From Pseudomonas sp. (lineage in GTDB: Bacteria; Pseudomonadota; Gammaproteobacteria; Pseudomonadales; Pseudomonadaceae), in contig JAUYKV010000036.1 of assembly GCA_030699825.1 (NCBI GenBank), positions 41,290-105,289 of the forward strand: a DNA stretch of 64,000 nucleotides, written 5' to 3'. Position 1 is the stretch's first letter; every line of letters begins with the position of its first letter. The notes beneath the pieces were generated by a model, which saw only the letters and a list, made by a program, of their open reading frames with translations, did not search any database and was not told the DNA's origin. This document shows positions 36,748 through 44,076 of the stretch, in pieces. A program made the translations under genes and the position numbers.

Positions 36748-37353
36748 TCAGTGGAGACCCTGGATAAAGCTGGATACCGCTTCGATATCCTTGTTGCTCA
36801 GCTTGGCGGCGATGCCGCGCATGATCATGCTGTCGCCGTCGTTGGTCCGATTGCCTTCACGGAAATCGGTCAACTGCTTGGCCACATAGCCGGCATGCTG
36901 ACCACCAAGTAGCGGGTAACCCGCTGCCGCGAGACCCGCACCATCGGGCGAATGGCAACCGGTACAGGCGGGCATGCCTTCGTTCAGCTTGCCACCACGG
37001 AACAACGCTTCACCGCGCTCGACCAGTTTCGGGTCGGCGGCGCCGACGCTTATCTTCTGGCTGGCGTAATACGCGGAAATATCGGCCAGATCCTGATCGC
37101 TGAGGTGATTCAGCAGACCGGTCATTTCCACCACAGGCCGGGCACCCGACTTGATGTCGTTCATTTGCTTGAGCAGGTAACGCTCACCCTGACCGGCCAG
37201 TTTCGGGAAATTCGGTGCCGCACTGTTGCCATCGGTACCGTGGCAAGCGCCACACATTACGACCTTGCCCTGACCGGCGGCAGCGTCACCAGCGGCCTGG
37301 GCAAAACCGGTGATGCCCAGGGTCAACAGCAGACTCACGAGTATTTTATTCAT
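36748..37353 (-). CDS. cc4: Diheme cytochrome c4
   Basis: A 201-residue periplasmic diheme protein. The signal peptide ends AQA-AGD near residue 20. Heme sites are C34-G-A-C37-H38 and C129-T-G-C132-H133; axial Met candidates are in VVEMTGLL and DGDSMIMRG. Two duplicated cytochrome c domains. Donor to terminal oxidases such as cbb3 or aa3, an oxidase type also encoded in this window. Next to a broken cytochrome c5 gene and dsbA, as in P. aeruginosa. Confidence 0.95.
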   Translation of the reverse strand: MNKILVSLLLTLGITGFAQAAGDAAAGQGKVVMCGACHGTDGNSAAPNFPKLAGQGERYLLKQMNDIKSGARPVVEMTGLLNHLSDQDLADISAYYASQKISVGAADPKLVERGEALFRGGKLNEGMPACTGCHSPDGAGLAAAGYPLLGGQHAGYVAKQLTDFREGNRTNDGDSMIMRGIAAKLSNKDIEAVSSFIQGLH

Positions 37354-37390
37354 CGACTAATCCAACTACGGCTAAGAGAGAAAGAGTTAT

Positions 37391-37411
37391 CAGGCTGTTT
37401 AAAACAGCCTG
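37391..37411. repeat. Perfect palindrome between cytochrome genes
   Basis: CAGGCTGTTT-A-AAACAGCCTG. A 10-bp stem with a 1-nt centre lies between the end of the cytochrome c5 pseudogene and cc4. No long T run follows on the minus strand. It could be a weak terminator. Confidence 0.6.
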
Positions 37412-37423
37412 CATGGGCCGGAT

Positions 37424-37715
37424 TTACTCGGTCATCCACTGTATAGCGGCTTGGTAATCCTCGGCGGTGCAGTCCATGCACAGGCCACGCGTCGGCATGG
37501 CATTCAAACCATTGGTGACGTTCTGTACCAGCACGTCCATGCTTCTGGCCAAGCGAGGGCCCCAGGCAGCCTTGTCGCCCCTTTTGCGACGCCGTCGGCA
37601 GCTGACCATTATGGCAAGCGCCGCAGGAACGAGCATAGACAGCCTCGTACTCCTGGGCGGCATGACTGCTGGACGACACCATCAACACATCAGCGGCAAG
37701 CAGCATTTTTTCCAT
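37424..37715 (-). pseudogene. Cytochrome c5-like gene broken by a one-base insertion
   Basis: From ATG 37715: a signal peptide (MEKMLLAADVLMVSSSSHA), then the heme site ARSCGACHNGQLPTASQKG. The frame then shifts. The downstream frame supplies GDKAAWGPRLARSMDVL, MPTRGLCMDCTAEDYQAAIQWMTE, the normal c5 C-terminus with its disulfide CMDC and axial Met. Removing one C from the run CCCC at 37578-37581 restores a 96-residue c5 protein. Either a recent pseudogene or a sequencing or assembly error in a homopolymer. It is next to cc4, as in P. aeruginosa. Confidence 0.85.
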
Positions 37716-37963
37716 CGGCGCGGCCTCATCAGAGAAGGGGAACGTCCTGCTTCTAAGGGCAGAGGTTCTCAATCGTTCCCATGAGCATTTATCCTGCGGG
37801 TGGGACAAAGCGCACACAAAATCTGCGGCATTATATACTGGCGCCACCGAAACGGAAACGGCGCCGCTTGCCGCGCAGCGTAGTGCCCGGCAGGATGTGC
37901 GTAAATGTCGCAAGGGCTGCGCACCTGTATTTTCCATTATGCCCGCCCTCACCGGATACCCTG

Positions 37964-38614
37964 ATGCAAGCTAAGAACCCCATTATCGGCCTGTGCCAAC
38001 AAGCCACCTTCCAGATCAGCGCCGCCAAGGTCGACCAATGTCCGGACGACCTGGGCCACGAAGTCGCCTTCGCCGGCCGCTCCAACGCCGGCAAATCCAG
38101 CGCGCTGAACACCCTGACCCACGCCAGCCTGGCGCGCACCTCGAAAACCCCGGGGCGCACCCAGCTGCTCAATTTCTTCCGCCTGGACGATGACCGGCGC
38201 CTGGTCGACCTGCCCGGTTACGGCTACGCAAAAGTACCGATCCCGCTGAAGCTGCACTGGCAGAAGCACCTGGAGGCCTATCTGGGCAGCCGCGAGAGTC
38301 TGCGCGGGCTGATGCTGATGATGGACATTCGTCACCCGCTGACCGAGTTCGACATCTTGATGCTGGACTGGTCGACGGCCAGCGAAATGCCCATGCACAT
38401 TCTCCTGACCAAGGCTGACAAACTGGCCTTCGGCGCGGCCAAGACCGCGCTGCTCAAGGTGCAGCAGGACATCCACAAGCGCTGGGGCGACCGGGTGAGC
38501 ATCCAGTTGTTCTCGGCGCCCAAACGCCTGGGCATCGAAGAAGCCCAGGCGGTGCTGGCCGAGTGGCTGCAATTGGGTGAGTTCGAACTGAGCGAGCCGC
38601 AGCCCGAAGACTGA
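37964..38614 (+). CDS. engB: Ribosome-biogenesis GTPase EngB (YihA/YsxC)
   Basis: A 216-residue GTPase needed for 50S assembly. G1 is [10 protein letters not shown]2 region [15 protein letters not shown]3 [11 protein letters not shown]4 LTKADKL, G5 [12 protein letters not shown]. The start ATG 37964 begins [10 protein letters not shown], like homologues; the frame is open further upstream to 37781 but lacks support. Divergent from the cytochrome genes. polA lies downstream on the other strand with the ersA sRNA between, the synteny of Spot 42 in E. coli. Confidence 0.95.
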   Translation: MQAKNPIIGLCQQATFQISAAKVDQCPDDLGHEVAFAGRSNAGKSSALNTLTHASLARTSKTPGRTQLLNFFRLDDDRRLVDLPGYGYAKVPIPLKLHWQKHLEAYLGSRESLRGLMLMMDIRHPLTEFDILMLDWSTASEMPMHILLTKADKLAFGAAKTALLKVQQDIHKRWGDRVSIQLFSAPKRLGIEEAQAVLAEWLQLGEFELSEPQPED

Positions 38615-38663
38615 GAGGGTGTGAAAAACCTCTGAGTCGGTGGCCGGGTACTTTCCAGCAGAC

Positions 38664-38709
38664 AAAAAAAACCCCGGGCCTCATATGGGGAGAGAGAAGC
38701 TCGGGGTCC
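38664..38709 (-). terminator. Rho-independent terminator of ersA
   Basis: GACCCCGAGC pairs with GCCCGGGGT around a C/U-rich loop, followed by eight T residues (38671-38664). It is the 3' end of the sRNA. Confidence 0.8.
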
Positions 38710-38795
38710 AAAGGTCTGAACCGCTAGGGCGGGGTTCAGATATCTGCCAACACTTAACACAACAAGGAGCATTGAAGGGCTTTCTGGGCCATTCG
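38664..38795 (-). ncRNA. ersA: ErsA small RNA (Spot 42-syntenic)
   Basis: Between engB and polA on the minus strand there is an AlgU-type promoter (GAACTT-N17-TCAGA at 38828-38801), a start about 6 nt after it (about 38795), and a Rho-independent terminator: stem from ACCCCGAGC and GCCCGGGGT with eight T (38671-38664). The resulting RNA is 132 nt. The loop holds CUUCUCUCUCCCC, a pyrimidine-rich stretch suited to pairing with ribosome sites. ErsA of P. aeruginosa is a 132-nt, AlgU-dependent sRNA at this locus that represses algC and oprD (recalled). I infer the start from the promoter; homology was not computed. Confidence 0.9.
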
Positions 38796-38800
38796 TAGGT

Positions 38801-38828
38801 TCTGACTCGTGGTGCAAACGCAAAGTTC
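38801..38828 (-). promoter_or_regulatory. AlgU (sigma-22) promoter of ersA
   Basis: -35 GAACTT at 38828-38823, 17-bp spacer, -10 TCAGA at 38805-38801. The consensus is GAACTT-N16/17-TCtGA, so the -35 is perfect and the -10 differs by one base. Confidence 0.8.
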
Positions 38829-38909
38829 AGCCGCTTCTTAGATTCTATTGGTCATAAACCGCTTTTGTTTGATGTCTTGCGGTTTTAAAGCCCGCGGCCA
38901 AACCCTCCA

Positions 38910-38930
38910 CTGCCGGCTTCACGCCGGCAG
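38910..38930 (-). terminator. Possible polA terminator hairpin
   Basis: A perfect stem CTGCCGGC / GCCGGCAG with a 5-nt loop, 10 bp after the polA stop. The T run is weak, so the role is uncertain. Confidence 0.4.
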
Positions 38931-38939
38931 GCAGCCGGC

Positions 38940-41759
38940 TCAGTGCGCCTCGTCCCAGTTATCGCCCACACCCACTTCCACCAGCAGCGGCACAGCCAGC
39001 TCGGCCGCGCCGCTCATCAGCTGCTTGATCCGCTCGCGCACCGGCTCGAGCAGGTCTTCGCGCACCTCCAGCACCAGTTCATCGTGCACCTGCAGGATCA
39101 CCTTGGCATCCAGCCCCGATTCGCTCAGCCAGCTGTCCACGGCGATCATCGCGCGCTTGATGATGTCCGCGGCGGTGCCCTGCATGGGCGCGTTGATCGC
39201 GGTGCGTTCGGCGCCTTTGCGCAGGCCCTGGTTGCTCGAACGGATCTCCGGCAGGTACAGGCGGCGGCCGAACAGGGTCTCGACATAGCCCTGCTCGGCA
39301 GCCTGCTCGCGGGTGCGCTGCATATAGGCGAGCACCCCCGGATAGCGGGCGAAGTAGACGTCGATATAGGCCTGCGCCTGCTTGCGGTCGCAGCCGATCT
39401 GCTTGGCCAGGCCGAAGGCGCTCATGCCGTAGATCAAGCCAAAGTTGATCGCCTTGGCGCTGCGCCGCTGATCGCTGCTGACGTCGTCCAGTGACACGCC
39501 GAACACCTCGGCAGCAGTGGCCTTGTGCACATCGCGGCCATGGCGGAAGGCATCCAGCAGGCCTTCGTCCTGGGCCAGATGGGCCATGATGCGCAGCTCG
39601 ATCTGCGAGTAGTCCGCCGCCAGCAATTTGTAGCCGGCGGGTGCGACGAACGCCTGGCGAATGCGCCGGCCCTCGGCGCTGCGGATCGGAATGTTCTGCA
39701 GGTTCGGGTCGCTGGAGGACAAGCGCCCGGTGGCCGCCACCGCCTGGTGATAGCTGGTGTGAATGCGCCCGGTACGCGGGTTGATCTGCTCCGGCAGGCG
39801 GTCGGTGTAGGTACTTTTGAGCTTGCTCAGGGAGCGATACTGCATCAGCACCTTGGGCAGTTCGAAGTCCTGCTCGGCCAGTTCGGCGAGCACCGCTTCG
39901 GCGGTGGAGGCCTGGCCCTTGGCGGTCTTGCTGATGATCGGCAGGCCGAGCTTCTCGTAGAGGATCACCCCGAGCTGCTTGGGCGACGACAGGTTGAACT
40001 CCTCGCCGGCGATATCGAAGGCCTGGCGCTCCAGCGCCACCAGCTTGTCGCCCAGCTCGACGCTGTGCAGGCCGAGCAGCTTGGCGTCGACCAGCGCACC
40101 CTGACGCTCGATGCGCGCCAGCACCGGCACCAGCGGCATCTCGATCTCGCGCAGGACCTTGGCCAGGCTCGGTTCGGCTTCCAGCTTGGCCCACAGGCAC
40201 TGGTGCAGGCGCAGGGTCACATCGGCGTCTTCCGCCGCATAAGGCCCGGCCAGCTCCAGGGCGATCTGGTCGAAGGTCAGCTGCTTGGCGCCCTTGCCGG
40301 CGATGTCCTCGAAGCGGATGGCACTGTGGTCGAGGTATTTCAGCGCCAGGCTGTCCATGTCGTGGCGGGTCGCCGTGGAGTCGAGCACGTAGGACTCGAG
40401 CATGGTGTCGAAGGCCACGCCTTGTACCTGGATCGGCGTCGAGGCATTGGCGAGGATATTGATGTCGTACTTGGCGTGCTGACCGACCTTGGCCTTGCGC
40501 GGGTCTTCGAGAATCGGCTTGAGCGCCGCCAGCACCTGGTCGCGATCGAGCTGGGCCGGCACGCCCATATAGGAGTGTGCCAGCGGAATGTAGGCGGCCT
40601 CGCCAGGCGTGACCGCAAACGACAAGCCCACCAATTGCGCCTTCTGCGCGTCGAGGCCGGTGGTTTCAGTGTCGAAGGCGATCAGCTCGGCGCCGGCGAG
40701 TTTCTCCAGCAAGCTGTCGAACTGCGCCTGCTCAAGGATCGTCAGGTAGCCAGACGGGGCCGGCACCGGGGCGACGCTGGCCGGCTCCGCTGGCGGCGCA
40801 GCGCTGGCGGTCAGGCTGAACAGGTCGGCGGCAGGCGGGGCGACGCTGGCGACCTTGCTGGCCTTGGCAGCCTGGCCCTGGTTCTGGCGCAACAGCTGAT
40901 CGCGCCAGCTCTTGAATTCCAGCTCCTCGTACAGCTCGATCAAGGTCGGCACGTCGGCGGCACCGGGGTGCAGCGCATCGACTTCCAGGTTCAGGGGCAC
41001 GTCCAGCTTGATGGTCGCCAGCTCATAGGACAGGTAGGCCATGTCGCGGTGCTCGGTGAGCTTGGCCGCCAGGGTCTTGGCCCCGCGAATAGGCAGCCCG
41101 GCCACCTGGTCGAGGTTGGCGTAGATCACGTCGAGGCCGCCGCCGAGGCCGACCAGCAGGCCCAGCGCGGTTTTCTCGCCAACCCCCGGCACCCCCGGAA
41201 TGTTGTCGACCTTGTCGCCCATCAGCGCCAGGTAGTCGATGATCAGCTCAGGACCGACGCCGAATTTCGCTTTCACGCCATCGATGTCATAGACGCTACC
41301 GGTCATGGTGTTGACCAGGGTAACGTGCGGGCAGACCAGCTGGGCCATGTCCTTGTCGCCAGTGGAAATCACCACGTCACGGCCTTCGCCGGCGCATTGG
41401 CGGGCCAGGGTGCCGATCACATCATCGGCTTCGACGTTGTCGACGCACAGCAGCGGATAACCCAGCGCTTTGACGCTGGCGTGCAACGGTTCGACCTGCA
41501 CACGCAGATCATCGGGCATCGACGGCCGATTGGCTTTGTACTCGGCAAACAGCGCATCGCGAAAGGTGCCACCCTTGGCGTCGAAGACCACCGCGAAGGG
41601 GCTGTCGGGATACTGCTTGCGCAGGCTTTTAAGCATGTTCAGCACGCCCTTCACCGCACCGGTGGGCAAGCCCTTGGAGGTGGTCAGCGGCGGCAGGGCA
41701 TGAAAGGCACGGTACAGGTACGAGGAACCGTCGACCAGGACGAGAGGGGCTTGGCTCAT
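38940..41759 (-). CDS. polA: DNA polymerase I
   Basis: A 939-residue three-domain polymerase. The 5'-3' exonuclease domain is residues 1-290 ([35 protein letters not shown]). The 3'-5' exonuclease domain has intact FDTETTGLD. The polymerase domain has motif [12 protein letters not shown], motif [17 protein letters not shown] and motif [11 protein letters not shown]. Repairs gaps and removes primers. The start at 41759 ([11 protein letters not shown]) is the typical one; four extra residues from 41771 are not. Convergent with engB across ersA. Confidence 0.97.
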   Translation of the reverse strand: MSQAPLVLVDGSSYLYRAFHALPPLTTSKGLPTGAVKGVLNMLKSLRKQYPDSPFAVVFDAKGGTFRDALFAEYKANRPSMPDDLRVQVEPLHASVKALGYPLLCVDNVEADDVIGTLARQCAGEGRDVVISTGDKDMAQLVCPHVTLVNTMTGSVYDIDGVKAKFGVGPELIIDYLALMGDKVDNIPGVPGVGEKTALGLLVGLGGGLDVIYANLDQVAGLPIRGAKTLAAKLTEHRDMAYLSYELATIKLDVPLNLEVDALHPGAADVPTLIELYEELEFKSWRDQLLRQNQGQAAKASKVASVAPPAADLFSLTASAAPPAEPASVAPVPAPSGYLTILEQAQFDSLLEKLAGAELIAFDTETTGLDAQKAQLVGLSFAVTPGEAAYIPLAHSYMGVPAQLDRDQVLAALKPILEDPRKAKVGQHAKYDINILANASTPIQVQGVAFDTMLESYVLDSTATRHDMDSLALKYLDHSAIRFEDIAGKGAKQLTFDQIALELAGPYAAEDADVTLRLHQCLWAKLEAEPSLAKVLREIEMPLVPVLARIERQGALVDAKLLGLHSVELGDKLVALERQAFDIAGEEFNLSSPKQLGVILYEKLGLPIISKTAKGQASTAEAVLAELAEQDFELPKVLMQYRSLSKLKSTYTDRLPEQINPRTGRIHTSYHQAVAATGRLSSSDPNLQNIPIRSAEGRRIRQAFVAPAGYKLLAADYSQIELRIMAHLAQDEGLLDAFRHGRDVHKATAAEVFGVSLDDVSSDQRRSAKAINFGLIYGMSAFGLAKQIGCDRKQAQAYIDVYFARYPGVLAYMQRTREQAAEQGYVETLFGRRLYLPEIRSSNQGLRKGAERTAINAPMQGTAADIIKRAMIAVDSWLSESGLDAKVILQVHDELVLEVREDLLEPVRERIKQLMSGAAELAVPLLVEVGVGDNWDEAH

Positions 41760-41793
41760 GAGCAGGATCAACCTTTTCGGCGGGGTGCGGCGT

Positions 41794-41965
41794 TAACGGG
41801 CTGTTGAAAAATGTAGCGCGCGATGGCTAGGCAAGGCGAACCCTGGCGAGAAAGCGCAGTTTACGTCTGTATGAGCATTTTGTCGGGGACGCCTAGTCTG
41901 GGCTCGCACTCGAGTTTGGGTTCAACGCCGCATAGTCGAGCGCAGTAGTTTGCAACAGCCTGTTA
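41794..41965. mobile_element. MITE-like 172-bp element with terminal inverted repeats
   Basis: Left end TAACGGGCTGTTGAAAAATG (41794) and right end whose complement reads TAACAGGCTGTTGCAAACTA (41965). The arms share a 5' TAAC(A/G)GGCTGTTG core, and the inside is about 120 bp with no ORF and one GGGGACGCCTAG motif. Such short elements with GGCTGTTG ends recur in Pseudomonas genomes (recalled). It lies upstream of the DUF2782 gene. Confidence 0.6.
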
Positions 41966-42004
41966 GAATAACCGCACCATTGAAAACAAAGGGACAAGGT
42001 TATC

Positions 42005-42289
42005 ATGCGCACACTCAATCGCTTGTTGCTGGCCAGCCTGCTGGCTGTCGCTTCGCTCGCCGCCTATGCCGATGATGCGCCGTCCGCCGAGCCGGACGTG
42101 ACCATCCGCCAGGACGGCGACAAGACCATCGAGGAATACCGGGTCAATGGCTTCCTCTATGCAATCAAAATCACCCCCAAGACCGGCAAACCCTACTTCC
42201 TGGTACGCGCCGACGGCAGTGACGGCAACTTCGTCCGCTCGGACTCTCCGGATATGCTGATTCCGTCCTGGGAAATTTTTAAATGGTAA
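42005..42289 (+). CDS. DUF2782 periplasmic protein
   Basis: A 94-residue protein with a signal peptide ending AAYA-DDA, and a mature DUF2782 domain: PDVTIRQDGDKTIEEYRVNGFLYAIKITPKTGKPYFL (split across motifs), ending PSWEIFKW. Always near polA and thrB in pseudomonads. Function unknown. It lies 30 bp before thrB on the same strand and is probably cotranscribed. Confidence 0.88.
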   Translation: MRTLNRLLLASLLAVASLAAYADDAPSAEPDVTIRQDGDKTIEEYRVNGFLYAIKITPKTGKPYFLVRADGSDGNFVRSDSPDMLIPSWEIFKW

Positions 42290-42319
42290 GGCAGTACATG
42301 TTAAGTCGGCGGTTCTGAT

Positions 42320-43270
42320 ATGTCGGTATTCACCCCCCTGGAGCGTCACGAGCTGGAAGCCTTTCTCGCGCCTTATGGCCTGGGTCGCCTGCGCGACTTC
42401 CAGGGCATAGCCGCGGGCAGCGAGAACAGCAACTTCTTCGTCAGCCTGGAGCAGGGCGAGTTCGTCCTGACCCTGATCGAGCGCGGCCCCAGCGCCGATC
42501 TGCCGTTCTTTATCGAGCTGCTCGATGTCCTGCATGAGGCCGGCCTGCCGGTGCCCTACGCCCTGCGCACCGCCGATGGCGAAGCGCTGCGCCGCCTGGC
42601 GGAGAAGCCGGCGCTGTTGCAACCGCGCCTGCCGGGCAAGCACGTCAGCCTGGCCAACCCGCACCATTGCCAGGAAGTCGGCAGCCTGCTGGCACAGATT
42701 CACCTGGCCACTCGCGGGCATGTGCTGGAGCGGCGCAGTGATCGCGGCCTGGACTGGATGCTCGAAGAGGGGCCGAGCCTGGCGCTGAAACTGCCGGAGG
42801 CACAATTGCCGCTGCTGCGCGATGCCCTGGCGGAAATCCATGCGCTCAAGCCGCGCATTCTCGCCTTGCCGCGGGCCAATCTGCACGCCGACCTGTTCCG
42901 CGACAACGTGCTGTTCGACGGCAATCACCTGGCCGGCGTGATCGACTTCTACAACGCCTGTGCCGGCCCGATGCTCTACGACCTGGCGATCGCCCTGAAT
43001 GACTGGTGCTCGGACGCCGATGGCAGCCTCGATCCGCACCGCGCCCAGGCCCTGCTCGGCGCCTATGCCAGCCTGCGCCCCTTCACTCCGGCCGAAGCCG
43101 AGCTGTGGCCGGCCATGCTGCGCATCGCCTGCGTGCGTTTCTGGCTCTCAAGACTGATCGCCGCCGACTCCTTCGCCGGTCAGGAAGTGCTGATCCACGA
43201 CCCGGGCGAGTTCCAGCGCCGCCTGCTGCATCGCCAGCAGGTCGAAGTGGCGCTGCCGTTCGCCCTGTAA
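42320..43270 (+). CDS. thrB: Homoserine kinase (ThrB, choline-kinase-like type)
   Basis: A 316-residue kinase phosphorylating homoserine in threonine synthesis. It belongs to the aminoglycoside/choline-kinase fold: N-terminal ENSNFFVSLEQGEFVLTLIE (nucleotide lobe), catalytic NLHADLFRDNVLF (Asp) and GVIDFYNACAGPMLYDLAI (metal-binding Asp). It is the Pseudomonas-type ThrB, not the GHMP type of E. coli. Follows the DUF2782 gene. An AACGGCG/CGCCGTT hairpin (43269-43300) sits after its stop between it and nrdJb. Confidence 0.93.
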   Translation: MSVFTPLERHELEAFLAPYGLGRLRDFQGIAAGSENSNFFVSLEQGEFVLTLIERGPSADLPFFIELLDVLHEAGLPVPYALRTADGEALRRLAEKPALLQPRLPGKHVSLANPHHCQEVGSLLAQIHLATRGHVLERRSDRGLDWMLEEGPSLALKLPEAQLPLLRDALAEIHALKPRILALPRANLHADLFRDNVLFDGNHLAGVIDFYNACAGPMLYDLAIALNDWCSDADGSLDPHRAQALLGAYASLRPFTPAEAELWPAMLRIACVRFWLSRLIAADSFAGQEVLIHDPGEFQRRLLHRQQVEVALPFAL

Positions 43271-43309
43271 CGGCGGCGCCCGGGTGCAGGCGACGCCGTT
43301 AGCCGGTGA

Positions 43310-44008
43310 TTAACCGCACTTGGAGTGGCCGCAGTTGAGGCAGGTCGCGCAGCCGTCCATCTGCACCACTGCCTGGGTGTTGCACTTGCCACACAGTTGC
43401 GCACCGGCCGGAAAACCGTCGCCCGGCTCCAGGGTTGCGGCACCCTGACTGGCCTCATAGGCGGCGCGTTTCTCGGCCAGGTATTGGCGCTGGTTTTCGT
43501 CCAGCGCGTGCCCCTCGAGCATGCCGATGGCAATCAGGTGGCGCTCCAGCACTGCGCCGATCTCGGCGACGATGGAAGGCATATACACCCCGCCCTTCTT
43601 CAGGTAACCGCCGCGCGGGTCGAACACCGCCCTCAGCTCCTCGACCAGGAAGGTGCAGTCGCCGCCCTTACGGAACACCGCCGACATGATGCGGGTGAGC
43701 GCGACTATCCATTGGAAATGGTCCATGTTCTTCGAGTTGATGAATATCTCGAAAGGCCGGCGCTGCTCGTGAGGCGTGCCGGCATTGAGCACGATGTCGT
43801 TGACGGTGACGTAGAGCGCGTGCTCGAACAGCGGCGACTTGATCTTGTAGGTTATGCCAATCAGCGTCTCCGGACGCTGCAGGCTTTCGTCCATCTCCAC
43901 CACGTTGATCTTGCTGGCCTTGTCGGCGGTGGTGCTGGCGGCGGAGCGCTCGAGGGTCTCGTCGACTACCTTGAAACCCTTGATACGCTGGCTGATCTTG
44001 ACGGTCAT
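43310..44008 (-). CDS. nrdJb: B12-dependent ribonucleotide reductase small part NrdJb
   Basis: A 232-residue protein that completes a split class II ribonucleotide reductase. MSAVFRKGGDCTFLVEEL and GVYMPSIVAEIGAVLERHL are from the C-terminal part of class II enzymes. A zinc-type tail has CGKC and CATCLNCGHSKCG and likely carries redox cysteines that re-reduce the active site. It needs NrdJa for activity (known in P. aeruginosa). 68 bp downstream of nrdJa. Confidence 0.92.
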   Translation of the reverse strand: MTVKISQRIKGFKVVDETLERSAASTTADKASKINVVEMDESLQRPETLIGITYKIKSPLFEHALYVTVNDIVLNAGTPHEQRRPFEIFINSKNMDHFQWIVALTRIMSAVFRKGGDCTFLVEELRAVFDPRGGYLKKGGVYMPSIVAEIGAVLERHLIAIGMLEGHALDENQRQYLAEKRAAYEASQGAATLEPGDGFPAGAQLCGKCNTQAVVQMDGCATCLNCGHSKCG

Positions 44009-44076
44009 GGTGCAATCTCTCCTGTCGGGCGGCGATGACGGTGGCGGCCCGAACCTTGAACGGTAGTGGATCCGGC

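Noticed and set aside
37350..37952. 200-residue frame reading through the cytochrome c5 gene
   Set aside because: It contains the true N-terminus but a shifted and meaningless C-terminus; the pseudogene call explains it.
38332..38823. Minus-strand frame across ersA and engB
   Set aside because: No protein features; the region is explained by engB antisense and the sRNA.
39525..41807. 760-residue plus-strand frame opposite polA
   Set aside because: Antisense shadow of polA; no start context and no domains.
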